Assembly (NCBI GenBank): GCA_023386635.1
Contig: JAEWJH010000050.1
Span: 1-36,856 of the forward strand
Source of the DNA: Pseudomonadota bacterium
GTDB lineage: Bacteria > Pseudomonadota > Alphaproteobacteria > Rhizobiales > Xanthobacteraceae
Length of the DNA stretch: 36,856 bases
Direction: 5' to 3'
Position 1 is the stretch's first letter, and each line of letters starts with the position of its first letter. Under the pieces are notes generated by a model. The model ran no database searches, was not told the origin of the DNA, and worked only from the letters and a program-made list of their open reading frames with translations. Position numbers and translations under genes: made by a program. This document shows, piece after piece, positions 29,869-36,856 of the stretch.

Positions 29869-30435
29869 GTGATCGACGATCCCAAAATCTATAGCCGGCG
29901 GCGCAAGGGCGCGTTCGACTGGTCGACCGCCTTCATCGCCGGGCTCGTGGCCGTCTGCGCCACGGTGGTGTTCGTGCGCGAGGGCTCCGCGCATTTCTGG
30001 GCGGTGCTGTCCAGCGACGTGATGCTGTTCGGCGACATGCTGCCGAAGGTGCTGGCCGGCTGCTTCATCGGCACATTCGTCATGGCGCTGCTGCCGCGCG
30101 AACTGGTGGTGCGCCTGATCGGCAGCGAATCCGGCGTGATGGGTCTGCTGGTTGCGACTTTCGCCGGGTTCCTGTTGCCGGGCGGTCCGCTCACCGCCTA
30201 TCCGGTGGCGGCGGCGCTCGTGGCGGTAGGCGCGGACGCGGGCGCGGCCGTGGCGTTCCTCACAAGCTGGACCTTGCTCGGCTATACCCGTGCGCTGGTG
30301 TGGGAGCTGCCGTTCTTCGGCTCGGACTTCGTCATCTGGCGGATCGTCATCGCGCTGCCGCTGCCGGTGCTGGCCGGCATACTGGCGCGGCTCGCCTTGC
30401 GCAGCGGTCTGGTGCGCTGGAGCGGCGAACGATGA
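29869..30435 (+). CDS. Permease half-protein, COG0701/ArsP-like
   Basis: The 188-residue protein has a basic N-terminus and about four to five membrane segments. Its core, GSESGVMGLLVATFAGFLLPGGPLTAYPVAAAL, resembles half of the COG0701/DUF318 permease family, which includes the organoarsenical exporter ArsP. The GTG start at 29869 has AGG five bases upstream. The stop overlaps the start of the next gene by 4 nt (ATGA), and that gene encodes a matching half. The two probably assemble into one transporter. The substrate is unknown. Confidence 0.7.
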   Translation: MIDDPKIYSRRRKGAFDWSTAFIAGLVAVCATVVFVREGSAHFWAVLSSDVMLFGDMLPKVLAGCFIGTFVMALLPRELVVRLIGSESGVMGLLVATFAGFLLPGGPLTAYPVAAALVAVGADAGAAVAFLTSWTLLGYTRALVWELPFFGSDFVIWRIVIALPLPVLAGILARLALRSGLVRWSGER

Positions 30436-30926
30436 GCCTGTTCGTCAATCTGCTGCTCGGATCGATCCTCGCCGTATTGCTGGTGTTCGCGGCGGTGCGC
30501 GGCCGGGTGGTGCTGGTGCAGGGACTGCGCGAGGCGGGAGTCGACTTCCTGCGGCTGTTGCCGCGGCTGGCGCTCGGCGTCATCGGCTCGGGTTTCATTG
30601 CCGAAACGGTGCCGCAGGGGCTGATCGTGCAGTGGCTCGGCCCCGAGTCCGGCGTGCTCGGTCTCGGCATCGCGACGGTCGCCGGTGCGTTGACGCCGGG
30701 CGGGCCGGTGGTCGGCTTCGCCATCGGCGCCGCGGCGCTCAAGGGCGGCGCGGCGATGCCGCAGGTGATCGCCTATTCGACCGCCTGGGCGCTGTTCGCG
30801 CTGCACCGGCTGCTGGTCTGGGAGGTGCCGATGATGCCGCCGCGGCTCGTCTGGCTGCGGGCGCTGGTGTCGCTGCCGCTGCCGTTCCTCGCAGCCGCCG
30901 GCGCGATCCTGATCGGCCGGCCGTGA
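30432..30926 (+). CDS. Permease half-protein, partner of the preceding gene
   Basis: The 164-residue protein has about four to five membrane segments and the core GPESGVLGLGIATVAGALTPGGPVVGFAIGAAAL. This mirrors the core of the preceding protein (GSESGVMGL... LPGGPLTAYPVAAAL), and WALFALHRLLVWEVP mirrors WTLLGYTRALVWELP. The two therefore look like the N- and C-terminal repeats of one COG0701 permease encoded as separate, translationally coupled genes. Function is unknown; metal or metalloid export is a family-based guess. A metal ABC transporter follows. Confidence 0.7.
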   Translation: MSLFVNLLLGSILAVLLVFAAVRGRVVLVQGLREAGVDFLRLLPRLALGVIGSGFIAETVPQGLIVQWLGPESGVLGLGIATVAGALTPGGPVVGFAIGAAALKGGAAMPQVIAYSTAWALFALHRLLVWEVPMMPPRLVWLRALVSLPLPFLAAAGAILIGRP

Positions 30927-30976
30927 ACGGGTAGCGGCGTCGAGGCGAGCCGGACCGGTGACAAGCCGGCCGCGAA

Positions 30977-30991
30977 TGTTATATTGTTACA
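30977..30991. promoter_or_regulatory. Candidate Zur-type operator
   Basis: TGTTATA-T-TGTTACA is an AT-rich imperfect dyad (second half 5 of 7 against the ideal TATAACA), 30 nt before the His-rich microprotein. Alphaproteobacterial Zur sites have the form TGTTATA-N-TATAACA. An overlapping TTGTT-N5-AACAA dyad is also present. Confidence 0.4.
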
Positions 30992-31021
30992 AAAACAATC
31001 CTGTGCTTTAAACCACTCCGC

Positions 31022-31168
31022 ATGACCCATCACCATCATCCCGGCCACAGTCATCCGTCCGCCGCCACCCGGCCCTCGATGCTGCGCCAGTCCGTCGGCA
31101 CGCGGCTCCTCGTGGCAGCCATTGCCGTCGCCGCGATCTGGATTGCCGTGTGGGGCGCGCTGGCATGA
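31022..31168 (+). CDS. His-rich single-span membrane microprotein
   Basis: This 48-residue open frame starts MTHHHHPGHSHPS, continues with a basic linker and ends in one hydrophobic helix (LLVAAIAVAAIWIAVWGALA). Its TGA overlaps the ATG of the ABC ATPase gene (ATGA), so translation is probably coupled. A His-rich cytoplasmic or periplasmic patch tied to the membrane suits zinc or other metal binding next to a metal transporter. I do not recognise a named family. The overlap, the sensible composition and the His cluster argue for a real gene; no clear Shine-Dalgarno is visible. Confidence 0.6.
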   Translation: MTHHHHPGHSHPSAATRPSMLRQSVGTRLLVAAIAVAAIWIAVWGALA

Positions 31169-31911
31169 GCGCGCAGCTGCAATTCCGCGACGTGACGCTG
31201 GGCTACGACCGTCACCCGGCCGTGCATCATCTCAGCGGCGCGGTGGAAGAGGGCGCGCTGCTCGCCGTGGTCGGCCCGAACGGCGCCGGCAAGTCGACAT
31301 TGTTCAAAGGCATCGCCGGCGCGATCCCGCTGCTCGGCGGCTCGATCGAGCGCGGCGGCCAGGCGGCGCGCGACATTGCCTATCTGCCGCAGATCGCCGA
31401 AATCGACCGCTCGTTCCCGATCAGCGTCTACGACATGGTCGCCATGGGTCTGTGGCAGCGCGCCGGCCTGTTCGGCGGCATCGGCGCGGCGGACCGCGAG
31501 CGCATCCGCGAGGCACTGTCAGCCGTCGGCCTGACCGGTTTCGAACAGCGCGCCATCGGCACGCTGTCCGGCGGGCAGATGCAGCGCATGCTGTTCGCGC
31601 GGCTCCTGCTACAGGATGCGCGCACCATTCTGCTCGACGAGCCGTTTAACGCGATCGATGCGCGCACCGCCAGCGATCTGCTCGCGCTGGTGCAACGCTG
31701 GCACGGCGAGAAGCGCACGGTGCTTGCGGCGCTGCACGACATGGAGATCGTGCGCGCGCATTTCCCCCAGACCCTGCTGCTGGCGCGCGAGCCGGTGGCG
31801 TGGGGGGCGACCGGCGACGTGCTGACGCCGCACAATCTTTTGAGGGCGCGGCAGATGTGCGAGGCGTTCGACGAAGGCGCGAATGCCTGCGCGGTCGCGC
31901 AAGCGGGCTGA
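31165..31911 (+). CDS. znuC: Metal (Zn/Mn-type) ABC transporter ATP-binding protein
   Basis: The 248-residue ATPase has Walker A GPNGAGKST (37-45), a Q-loop near YLPQ (75), signature LSGGQ (134-138), Walker B ILLDEP (155-160) and the switch His H191. The block IAEIDRSFPISVYDMVAMGLW is typical of ATPases in zinc and manganese ABC importers (ZnuC, MntB, TroB). ATG 31165 overlaps the microprotein stop. The permease gene follows after 3 nt. Zinc is favoured because of His-rich neighbours and CobW downstream, but manganese is possible. No binding-protein gene is present here. Confidence 0.88.
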   Translation: MSAQLQFRDVTLGYDRHPAVHHLSGAVEEGALLAVVGPNGAGKSTLFKGIAGAIPLLGGSIERGGQAARDIAYLPQIAEIDRSFPISVYDMVAMGLWQRAGLFGGIGAADRERIREALSAVGLTGFEQRAIGTLSGGQMQRMLFARLLLQDARTILLDEPFNAIDARTASDLLALVQRWHGEKRTVLAALHDMEIVRAHFPQTLLLAREPVAWGATGDVLTPHNLLRARQMCEAFDEGANACAVAQAG

Positions 31912-31914
31912 CCC

Positions 31915-32805
31915 ATGCACGAACACGTCCATGCCCATGTTCATGACCTGTCCGAACTGTGGACCAACGCGGCGTTGCGTCAGTCGCTGGCGGCGGTGGT
32001 CATCCTCGCATTGAGTGCCGCGCCGGTCGGCGTGTTCCTGATGCTGCGGCGGATGAGCCTCGTCGGCGATGCGATGTCGCATGCGATCCTGCCGGGCGCG
32101 GCGGTCGGCTATCTCGTCTCCGGCCTGAATGTGTTTGCGATGACGCTCGGCGGCCTGGCCGCCGGTCTGGTGATCGCGGTGCTGGCCGGCCTCGTCGCGC
32201 GCGCGACCGATGTGAAGGAAGACGCCTCGCTCGCCGTGTTCCTGCTCGCATCTCTGGCGCTTGGGGTCGTCATCGTCACCACCCACGGCATGGACGCCGA
32301 GGAACTGATGCACTTCCTGTTCGGCGAGACGGCGGCGTCGATCGACCATAACAAGCTGATCATCATCGCCGTGAACGCCACGGTGAGCATCGTCGCGCTC
32401 GCGCTGATCTACCGACCGCTGGTGCTCGACTGCGTCGATCCGAACTTCCTGCGCTCGGTCAGCCGCGCCGGCGCTGCGGCGCATCTCACCTTCCTGGTGC
32501 TGCTCGTCATCAATCTCGTCAGCGGCTTCCATGCCCTCGGCACGCTGCTCGGCGTCGGCATCATGATCATCCCGGCGGTGATCGCACGGTTCTGGACCCG
32601 CGACATCACGGCGATGATCGCCATCGCCGTGGTGGCGGCGGCCGTGGCCGGCGTGGCGGGGGTGCTGCTGTCGCATGCGGCCGGAGTTCCAGCGGGCGCC
32701 GGCGTGATCCTCGCCGCCGCCGTGCTCTATGCCGTCTCCGTGATCGCCGGGCCGGTCGGTGGACTGCTCTGGCGCGCGGTTCCGCGCCCGCATCTGGAAG
32801 CCTGA
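31915..32805 (+). CDS. znuB: Metal (Zn/Mn-type) ABC transporter permease
   Basis: The 296-residue protein has about eight to nine membrane segments of the ZnuB/MntC/TroC family. Family blocks include LMLRRMSLVGDAMSHAILPG near residue 41, HALGTLLGVGIMIIPAVIARF near residue 204, and the helix LAVFLLASLALGVVIV. The N-terminus MHEHVHAHVHDL carries five histidines in the first ten residues, an unusual start that could bind zinc on the membrane surface. It overlaps no gene but lies 3 nt after the ATPase. The missing substrate-binding protein must be elsewhere, or the transporter uses a different partner. Confidence 0.88.
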   Translation: MHEHVHAHVHDLSELWTNAALRQSLAAVVILALSAAPVGVFLMLRRMSLVGDAMSHAILPGAAVGYLVSGLNVFAMTLGGLAAGLVIAVLAGLVARATDVKEDASLAVFLLASLALGVVIVTTHGMDAEELMHFLFGETAASIDHNKLIIIAVNATVSIVALALIYRPLVLDCVDPNFLRSVSRAGAAAHLTFLVLLVINLVSGFHALGTLLGVGIMIIPAVIARFWTRDITAMIAIAVVAAAVAGVAGVLLSHAAGVPAGAGVILAAAVLYAVSVIAGPVGGLLWRAVPRPHLEA

Positions 32806-32968
32806 GGCTTTTGACGGAATAGAGTGTGTGGCGCGCGTGCCGCACCTTTTCGTTTTCAGAATTCGGATGCGCAAAAGACAGCCGCAGGTTGTGGGTGTGA
32901 CCTGTCGTCGTGTTGTCTTGGCTTCGCAATTTGCGCATAAAGATGCCGCAAATCAGCGGGCGGGGCTT

Positions 32969-33628
32969 ATGACCAAATTTCTTTCTGCGACGGATCGTGT
33001 TGCGTCCACCATGACCTCCAGCACGGCCGTCGGCACGATGAGCCGCCGCGCGCTGCTGATCGGTCTGCCGCTTCTTGTCAGCGGCTGCGTCACCGCCGAT
33101 TACGGCACGGTGAGCGACGGCGGGCAGACGATCCCGGCGGTGGATTTCGGCGTCATCGACCCGAGCCTGCAGCGCACGGAAGTGGCCTGGAGCGGCAAGG
33201 AAAAGCCGGGCAGCATCGTCGTCAAGATCAGCGAGCGCCGGCTTTATCTGGTGCAGGGCGGCGGCCGGGCGATCCGCTACGCGGTCGGCGTCGGCCGTTC
33301 CGAGGGCGTCAATTTCCGCGGCACGGCGACGATCCAGCGCAAGGAAGCGTGGCCGCACTGGACCCCGACCGCGAACATGATGCAGGCCATCCCGCGCTAC
33401 AAGAAGTTCGCGGGCGGCATGAACGGCGGCATCGAGAATCCGCTCGGCGCCCGCGCGCTCTATCTCTATCGCGGCGGCGCGGATACCCACTTCCGCCTGC
33501 ACGGCACCACGGAGCCGGAGAGCATCGGCCAGGCCGTGTCGTCCGGCTGCATCCGTTTGCTCAATCAGGACATCATCGACCTGTACAACCGGGTCCCGCT
33601 CGGCACGCAAGTGACTGTGCTGTCCTAA
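32969..33628 (+). CDS. L,D-transpeptidase (YkuD) lipoprotein
   Basis: The 219-residue protein has an N-terminal export signal with an SRR motif and a lipobox LVSG-C40, so it is probably a lipoprotein. The YkuD domain (~80-219) carries HG at H178 and the catalytic cysteine C194 in SSGCIRL. L,D-transpeptidases make 3-3 cross-links in peptidoglycan or anchor outer membrane proteins. ATG 32969 is likely; ATG 33041 (MSRRALLIG) would give a more typical lipoprotein signal and is a real alternative. It lies between the metal transporter and cobW genes on the same strand. Confidence 0.92.
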   Translation: MTKFLSATDRVASTMTSSTAVGTMSRRALLIGLPLLVSGCVTADYGTVSDGGQTIPAVDFGVIDPSLQRTEVAWSGKEKPGSIVVKISERRLYLVQGGGRAIRYAVGVGRSEGVNFRGTATIQRKEAWPHWTPTANMMQAIPRYKKFAGGMNGGIENPLGARALYLYRGGADTHFRLHGTTEPESIGQAVSSGCIRLLNQDIIDLYNRVPLGTQVTVLS

Positions 33629-33816
33629 AGTCAGAGTGCTGTCCTGAGGGGCCGTCTGGCCCGATCAGGGATGCGCGGCGGACGTCTCCCGGGGGCTCCC
33701 AAGGGGTTCCGTTTTGCCGGACCGGTGAATATATCTGGACCCGTCATCCATCGCGGGCGGCATCAGCCGTCCGTGTCCCGGTCCCCCCGTCCGTACGCTT
33801 TGAGTCACTCCGCATC

Positions 33817-34842
33817 ATGTCCGACAAAATTCCCGTCACCGTGCTCACCGGTTATCTCGGCGCCGGCAAGACCACGCTGCTCAACCGCATCCTGACCCAG
33901 CCGCACGGCAAGAAGTTCGCTGTCATCGTCAATGAGTTCGGCGAGATCGGCATCGACAACGACCTCGTGGTGAATGCCGACGAGGAAGTGTTCGAGATGA
34001 ACAACGGCTGCATCTGCTGCACCGTGCGCGGCGATCTGGTGCGCATCATCGAAGGGCTGATGCGGCGCAAGGGCAAGTTCGACGCGATCATCGTCGAGAC
34101 CACGGGTCTCGCCGATCCGGCGCCGGTGGCGCAGACCTTCTTCATGGACGAGAATGTCGGCGAGAAGACCAGGCTCGACGCGGTGGTTACCGTCGCCGAT
34201 GCGAAATGGCTGAAGGAGCGGCTCAAGGACGCGCCCGAAGCGAAGAACCAGATCGCTTTCGCCGACGTGATTCTGCTCAACAAGACCGATCTGGTGACGC
34301 CGGAGGAGTTGCGCGACGTCGAGGCGCGTATCCGCGCCATCAATCCCTATGCCGTGCTGCACCGGACCGAACGCTCCAACGTCGACATCAACGCGGTGCT
34401 CGGCCGCAATGCCTTCGATCTCGATCGCATTCTGGAGATCGAGCCGCAGTTCCTGCAGGGCGACGACCACCATCACCACGACCATGATCATCATGACCAT
34501 GATCACGACAACCATCATCACGACGGGATGAAGCATTATCACGACGAGCACATGCAGTCGCTGGCGCTGAAGACCGACAGGCCGCTCAATCCCGACAAGT
34601 TCTTTCCGTGGGTGCAGAACCTCGTCGCCACCGACGGGCCGAGCATCCTGCGCTCCAAGGGCATCCTCGCATTCAAGGACGATCCGGAACGCTTCGTGTT
34701 CCAGGGCGTGCACATGATCCTCGACGGCGATCATCAGCGTCCGTGGAAGGAGGGCGAGAAGCGCGAAAGCCGCATCGTCTTCATCGGCCGCGATCTGCCG
34801 GAGCAGAAGATTCGCGAAGGCTTCGAGAGCTGCGTCGCGTGA
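33817..34842 (+). CDS. CobW/COG0523 GTPase, putative zinc metallochaperone
   Basis: The 341-residue G3E-family GTPase has P-loop GYLGAGKTT (12-20), the metal site C65-I-C67-C68 (NGCICCTVRGD), ETTGLADPAP near 94 and NKTD at 155-158. A His/Asp-rich loop at about 216-245 has some 15 histidines. A C-terminal CobW_C domain (~250-340) follows. Members with CxCC and His-rich stretches (YjiA, ZigA, ZNG1) deliver zinc to client proteins. ATG 33817 is supported by the family start; the longer open frame is not conserved. Its end overlaps the following gene by 4 nt. The nearby metal transporter supports a zinc role. Confidence 0.93.
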   Translation: MSDKIPVTVLTGYLGAGKTTLLNRILTQPHGKKFAVIVNEFGEIGIDNDLVVNADEEVFEMNNGCICCTVRGDLVRIIEGLMRRKGKFDAIIVETTGLADPAPVAQTFFMDENVGEKTRLDAVVTVADAKWLKERLKDAPEAKNQIAFADVILLNKTDLVTPEELRDVEARIRAINPYAVLHRTERSNVDINAVLGRNAFDLDRILEIEPQFLQGDDHHHHDHDHHDHDHDNHHHDGMKHYHDEHMQSLALKTDRPLNPDKFFPWVQNLVATDGPSILRSKGILAFKDDPERFVFQGVHMILDGDHQRPWKEGEKRESRIVFIGRDLPEQKIREGFESCVA

Positions 34843-35861
34843 CCGACCGCGAGGGCATCACATCCATCACCGATCGGGTGGAGCGCATCGACGCGCAGGG
34901 CGTCGTCGCGATCCTGCCGCTCGGTTCGTCGCACGCCTTCGTGCTGGGCGAGGAAGCGGTGCTGCTGCTCGGCAAGGCCGGGCCGCGGCGCATCGCCGTG
35001 CATGACGGCGGCATCCTCGACGCGGCCGGCGACGGCAAGCGCATCGTCACCGGCGGCGACGACGGCAAGGTCGTCGCGCTCGCCGCCGACGGCACGACGC
35101 AGACGATCGCCACCGACGAGAAGCGGCGCTGGATCGACCATGTCGCGCTCGGCGGCGACGGGTCGGTGGCGTGGTCGTGCGGCAAGACCGTCAGCGTGCG
35201 CGCGGCGAAGGGCGGCAAAATCGATAAGGGCGACAAGGGTGGCGATCTGCGCCAGCGCGATATGCCGTCGACGCCGGCTGGTCTTGCATTCCTGCCGAAA
35301 GGTTTCCGGCTCGCCGTCGCGCATTACAATGGCGTGTCGCTGTGGTTTCCCAATCTTCCGGCGGAGCCGGAGACGCTCGCTTGGAAGGGCTCGCATCTCG
35401 GCCTGACGGTCAGCCCCGACGGGCGCTTCATCGTCACCGCGATGCAGGAGCCGCAACTGCATGGCTGGCGCATCGCCGACGCGCGGGACATGCGCATGTC
35501 CGGCTACACCGCGCGGGTGCGCTCCATGAGCTGGACCGCCGATGGTGCGTTCCTCGCCACCGGCGGATCGGAGCAGGTGATCCTGTGGCCGTTCTCCGGC
35601 AAGGACGGGCCGATGGGCAAGCAGCCGAAGCTGCTGGCGCCGGCCGCGAGCCGCGTCACCGTCGTCGCGTGCCATCCGCGCGAGCCGGTGATCGCCACCG
35701 GTTTCGCCGACGGCATGGTGCTGCTGGTGCGCGTCGATGACGGGGCGGAAATCCTGGTGCGCGCGCCGAGAGGCGGACCGGTGACGGCGCTCGGCTGGAC
35801 CGCCAAGGGCGACGTGCTCGCCTTCGGCACCGAGGATGAGGCCGGCATCCTGCCGCTCTGA
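34839..35861 (+). CDS. WD40-repeat beta-propeller protein coupled to CobW
   Basis: The 340-residue protein starts at GTG 34839, overlapping the cobW stop as GTGA, so it is translationally coupled. It holds about six to seven degenerate WD40-like blades, for example DGKRIVTGGDDGKVVALAADG, DGRFIVTAMQEPQLHGWRI and DGAFLATGGSEQVILWPF. No signal peptide is visible, so it is likely cytoplasmic. CobW followed by a WD40 protein recurs in this bacterial group (from memory). A scaffold or client-binding partner of CobW is plausible but unproved. Later in-frame starts exist but would lose conserved beginning residues. Confidence 0.85.
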   Translation: MTDREGITSITDRVERIDAQGVVAILPLGSSHAFVLGEEAVLLLGKAGPRRIAVHDGGILDAAGDGKRIVTGGDDGKVVALAADGTTQTIATDEKRRWIDHVALGGDGSVAWSCGKTVSVRAAKGGKIDKGDKGGDLRQRDMPSTPAGLAFLPKGFRLAVAHYNGVSLWFPNLPAEPETLAWKGSHLGLTVSPDGRFIVTAMQEPQLHGWRIADARDMRMSGYTARVRSMSWTADGAFLATGGSEQVILWPFSGKDGPMGKQPKLLAPAASRVTVVACHPREPVIATGFADGMVLLVRVDDGAEILVRAPRGGPVTALGWTAKGDVLAFGTEDEAGILPL

Positions 35862-35998
35862 CGATCGCTGATGACAATTGCGGCGGAATCCCGTTCGCGC
35901 GGTTTCGCTGCCGTTCAGACGGAATCGCGGATAGTCTTGTCTCGACGATGCAGCTGGCCGTCATTGTGGTGGGCCGCGTATCGCAGGGAGATGTCGCG

Positions 35999-36856
35999 AT
36001 GAGAGCCGTTTCCATGGGGCGCAGACTGGCCGCCGCGCTGTTGACCGGCGCATCGCTGACGATCCTGTCCGCCGCGGCGACGACGCTGATGCCCGCGCCG
36101 GCGCTGGCGCAGAGCGAACAGGATTTCCGCATCGCGCTCGAATCCTACGGCTTCTGGCAACAGCATCCGCGCTGGGGCGAGGTGTGGGTGCCGTTCGGCA
36201 AGCCGCGGAGCTGGCGGCCTTACACGGTCGGCCGCTGGGTCTATACCGACGAGTGGGGTTGGTACTGGGTCTCCGGGCAGGACGAGGAAGCCTGGGGCTG
36301 GATCACCTTCCATTACGGCCGCTGGATCTTCGATCGCCGCCTCGGCTGGGCGTGGGTGCCCGGCGACGAATGGGCGCCGGCGTGGGTCAACTGGCGGCGC
36401 AGCGACAACATCGTCGGATGGGCGCCGGCGCCGCCGGAAGACATCCTCGAGGAATACGACGACAATCCGAGCTATTGGAGCTTCGTGGAGCCGCGCTATC
36501 TCGCGGTGCCGCTGATGACGCGCTATTTCGTGCCGCCGCCGCGCGTGCCGGTCTTCATCCGCCAGACGGTGGTGGTGAACCGCACTTTCGTCAGCAATCG
36601 GGGATCGCGCTTTGCCGTCAATCCCGGCATCAGTCCGGCGTTCATCGCCGCTCGCGCCGGCCGGCCGCTCGACACGTTCCGCGTTCGCCCGCGCGTGCTC
36701 GCCGGCACGCAGGGTGTCGCCGGTGCGGTGTCGATCAATGCGGCGCAGAACCGCTTGCCCGGCGGTGCGCCTCCGGGCGGACGCGCCGGACCGGGTGCGC
36801 GGCGTGGCGCACCTCCTGCCGCGCGACCCAATCTGCCGCCGGTGACGGTGCAGCGC
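35999..36856 (+). CDS. Secreted DUF6600 domain protein (partial, C-terminus outside the window)
   Basis: The first 286 residues are present and the frame is open at the edge. A signal peptide (MRAVSMGRRLAAALLTGASL... PALAQS) precedes a Trp/Tyr-rich domain with repeated WVP, GRWVY, GWYWV, GWAWVPG and WVNWRR units, typical of DUF6600 (YXWGXW-type) surface proteins. A Pro/Gly/Arg-rich low-complexity stretch follows from about residue 250. ATG 35999 has AGGGAG eight bases upstream; ATG 35948 is in frame but poorly placed. The function is unknown; export to the cell envelope is inferred. Confidence 0.85.
   Translation, partial: MRAVSMGRRLAAALLTGASLTILSAAATTLMPAPALAQSEQDFRIALESYGFWQQHPRWGEVWVPFGKPRSWRPYTVGRWVYTDEWGWYWVSGQDEEAWGWITFHYGRWIFDRRLGWAWVPGDEWAPAWVNWRRSDNIVGWAPAPPEDILEEYDDNPSYWSFVEPRYLAVPLMTRYFVPPPRVPVFIRQTVVVNRTFVSNRGSRFAVNPGISPAFIAARAGRPLDTFRVRPRVLAGTQGVAGAVSINAAQNRLPGGAPPGGRAGPGARRGAPPAARPNLPPVTVQR

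Noticed and set aside
1..36856. Search for tRNA, rRNA, CRISPR, integrase, transposase or phage genes
   Set aside because: None seen; genes are all chromosomal metabolic, transport or stress types.

Overview
The window is GC-rich, densely coded and organised like the chromosome of an alphaproteobacterium of the order Hyphomicrobiales (Rhizobiales). A Bradyrhizobium/Rhodopseudomonas/Xanthobacter-type relative is my inference. It rests on gene content (two tripartite tricarboxylate transporters, a tungsten-type two-subunit formate dehydrogenase, a CobW + WD40 pair, DUF3297 and DUF6600 proteins) and on alphaproteobacterial-style intergenic palindromes. I found no rRNA, tRNA, CRISPR array, insertion sequence or phage gene.

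Positions 1-9117 look like an oxalate-utilisation block, all on the + strand: tctB-tctA (membrane half of a TTT transporter), an FCD-type GntR regulator, oxc (oxalyl-CoA decarboxylase), frc (formyl-CoA:oxalate CoA-transferase with an unusual ~65-residue Lys/Ala-rich N-terminal tail), a stand-alone protein resembling the hydrolase domain of 10-formyltetrahydrofolate dehydrogenase, and fhs (formate-THF ligase). After a Nu-class-like GST and a class A beta-lactamase come a LysR regulator and the divergent fdh1B-fdh1A genes (NAD-dependent formate dehydrogenase). A PanE-like reductase at 18021-19079 is a candidate oxalyl-CoA reductase. Together these could take oxalate in, activate it, decarboxylate it, and send formate to CO2/NADH or to the C1-folate pool, with oxalyl-CoA reduced to glyoxylate for assimilation. 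A near-palindrome of the form TTGTATACAA lies just upstream of the GntR gene and, in perfect form, in the intergenic region upstream of the PanE-like gene, which suggests a shared regulon.

Positions 19100-22800 hold small stress and housekeeping genes: CsbD, DUF3297, a membrane protein, a PsiF-like protein, a histone H1-like basic protein, bioB, and crcB. crcB is preceded by a recognisable fluoride riboswitch and terminator.

Positions 23158-29679 are transport: a complete TctCBA system (+) and a DctPQM TRAP system (-) with a terminator between dctP and dctQM. Intergenic palindromic repeats sit between the two.

Positions 29869-36856 hold a split two-gene permease, a metal ABC transporter lacking its binding protein but preceded by an unannotated 48-residue His-rich membrane microprotein, an L,D-transpeptidase lipoprotein, a CobW GTPase with a His-rich loop, an overlapping WD40-like protein, and the start of a secreted DUF6600 protein that runs off the window. 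The metal-handling genes suggest zinc homeostasis.
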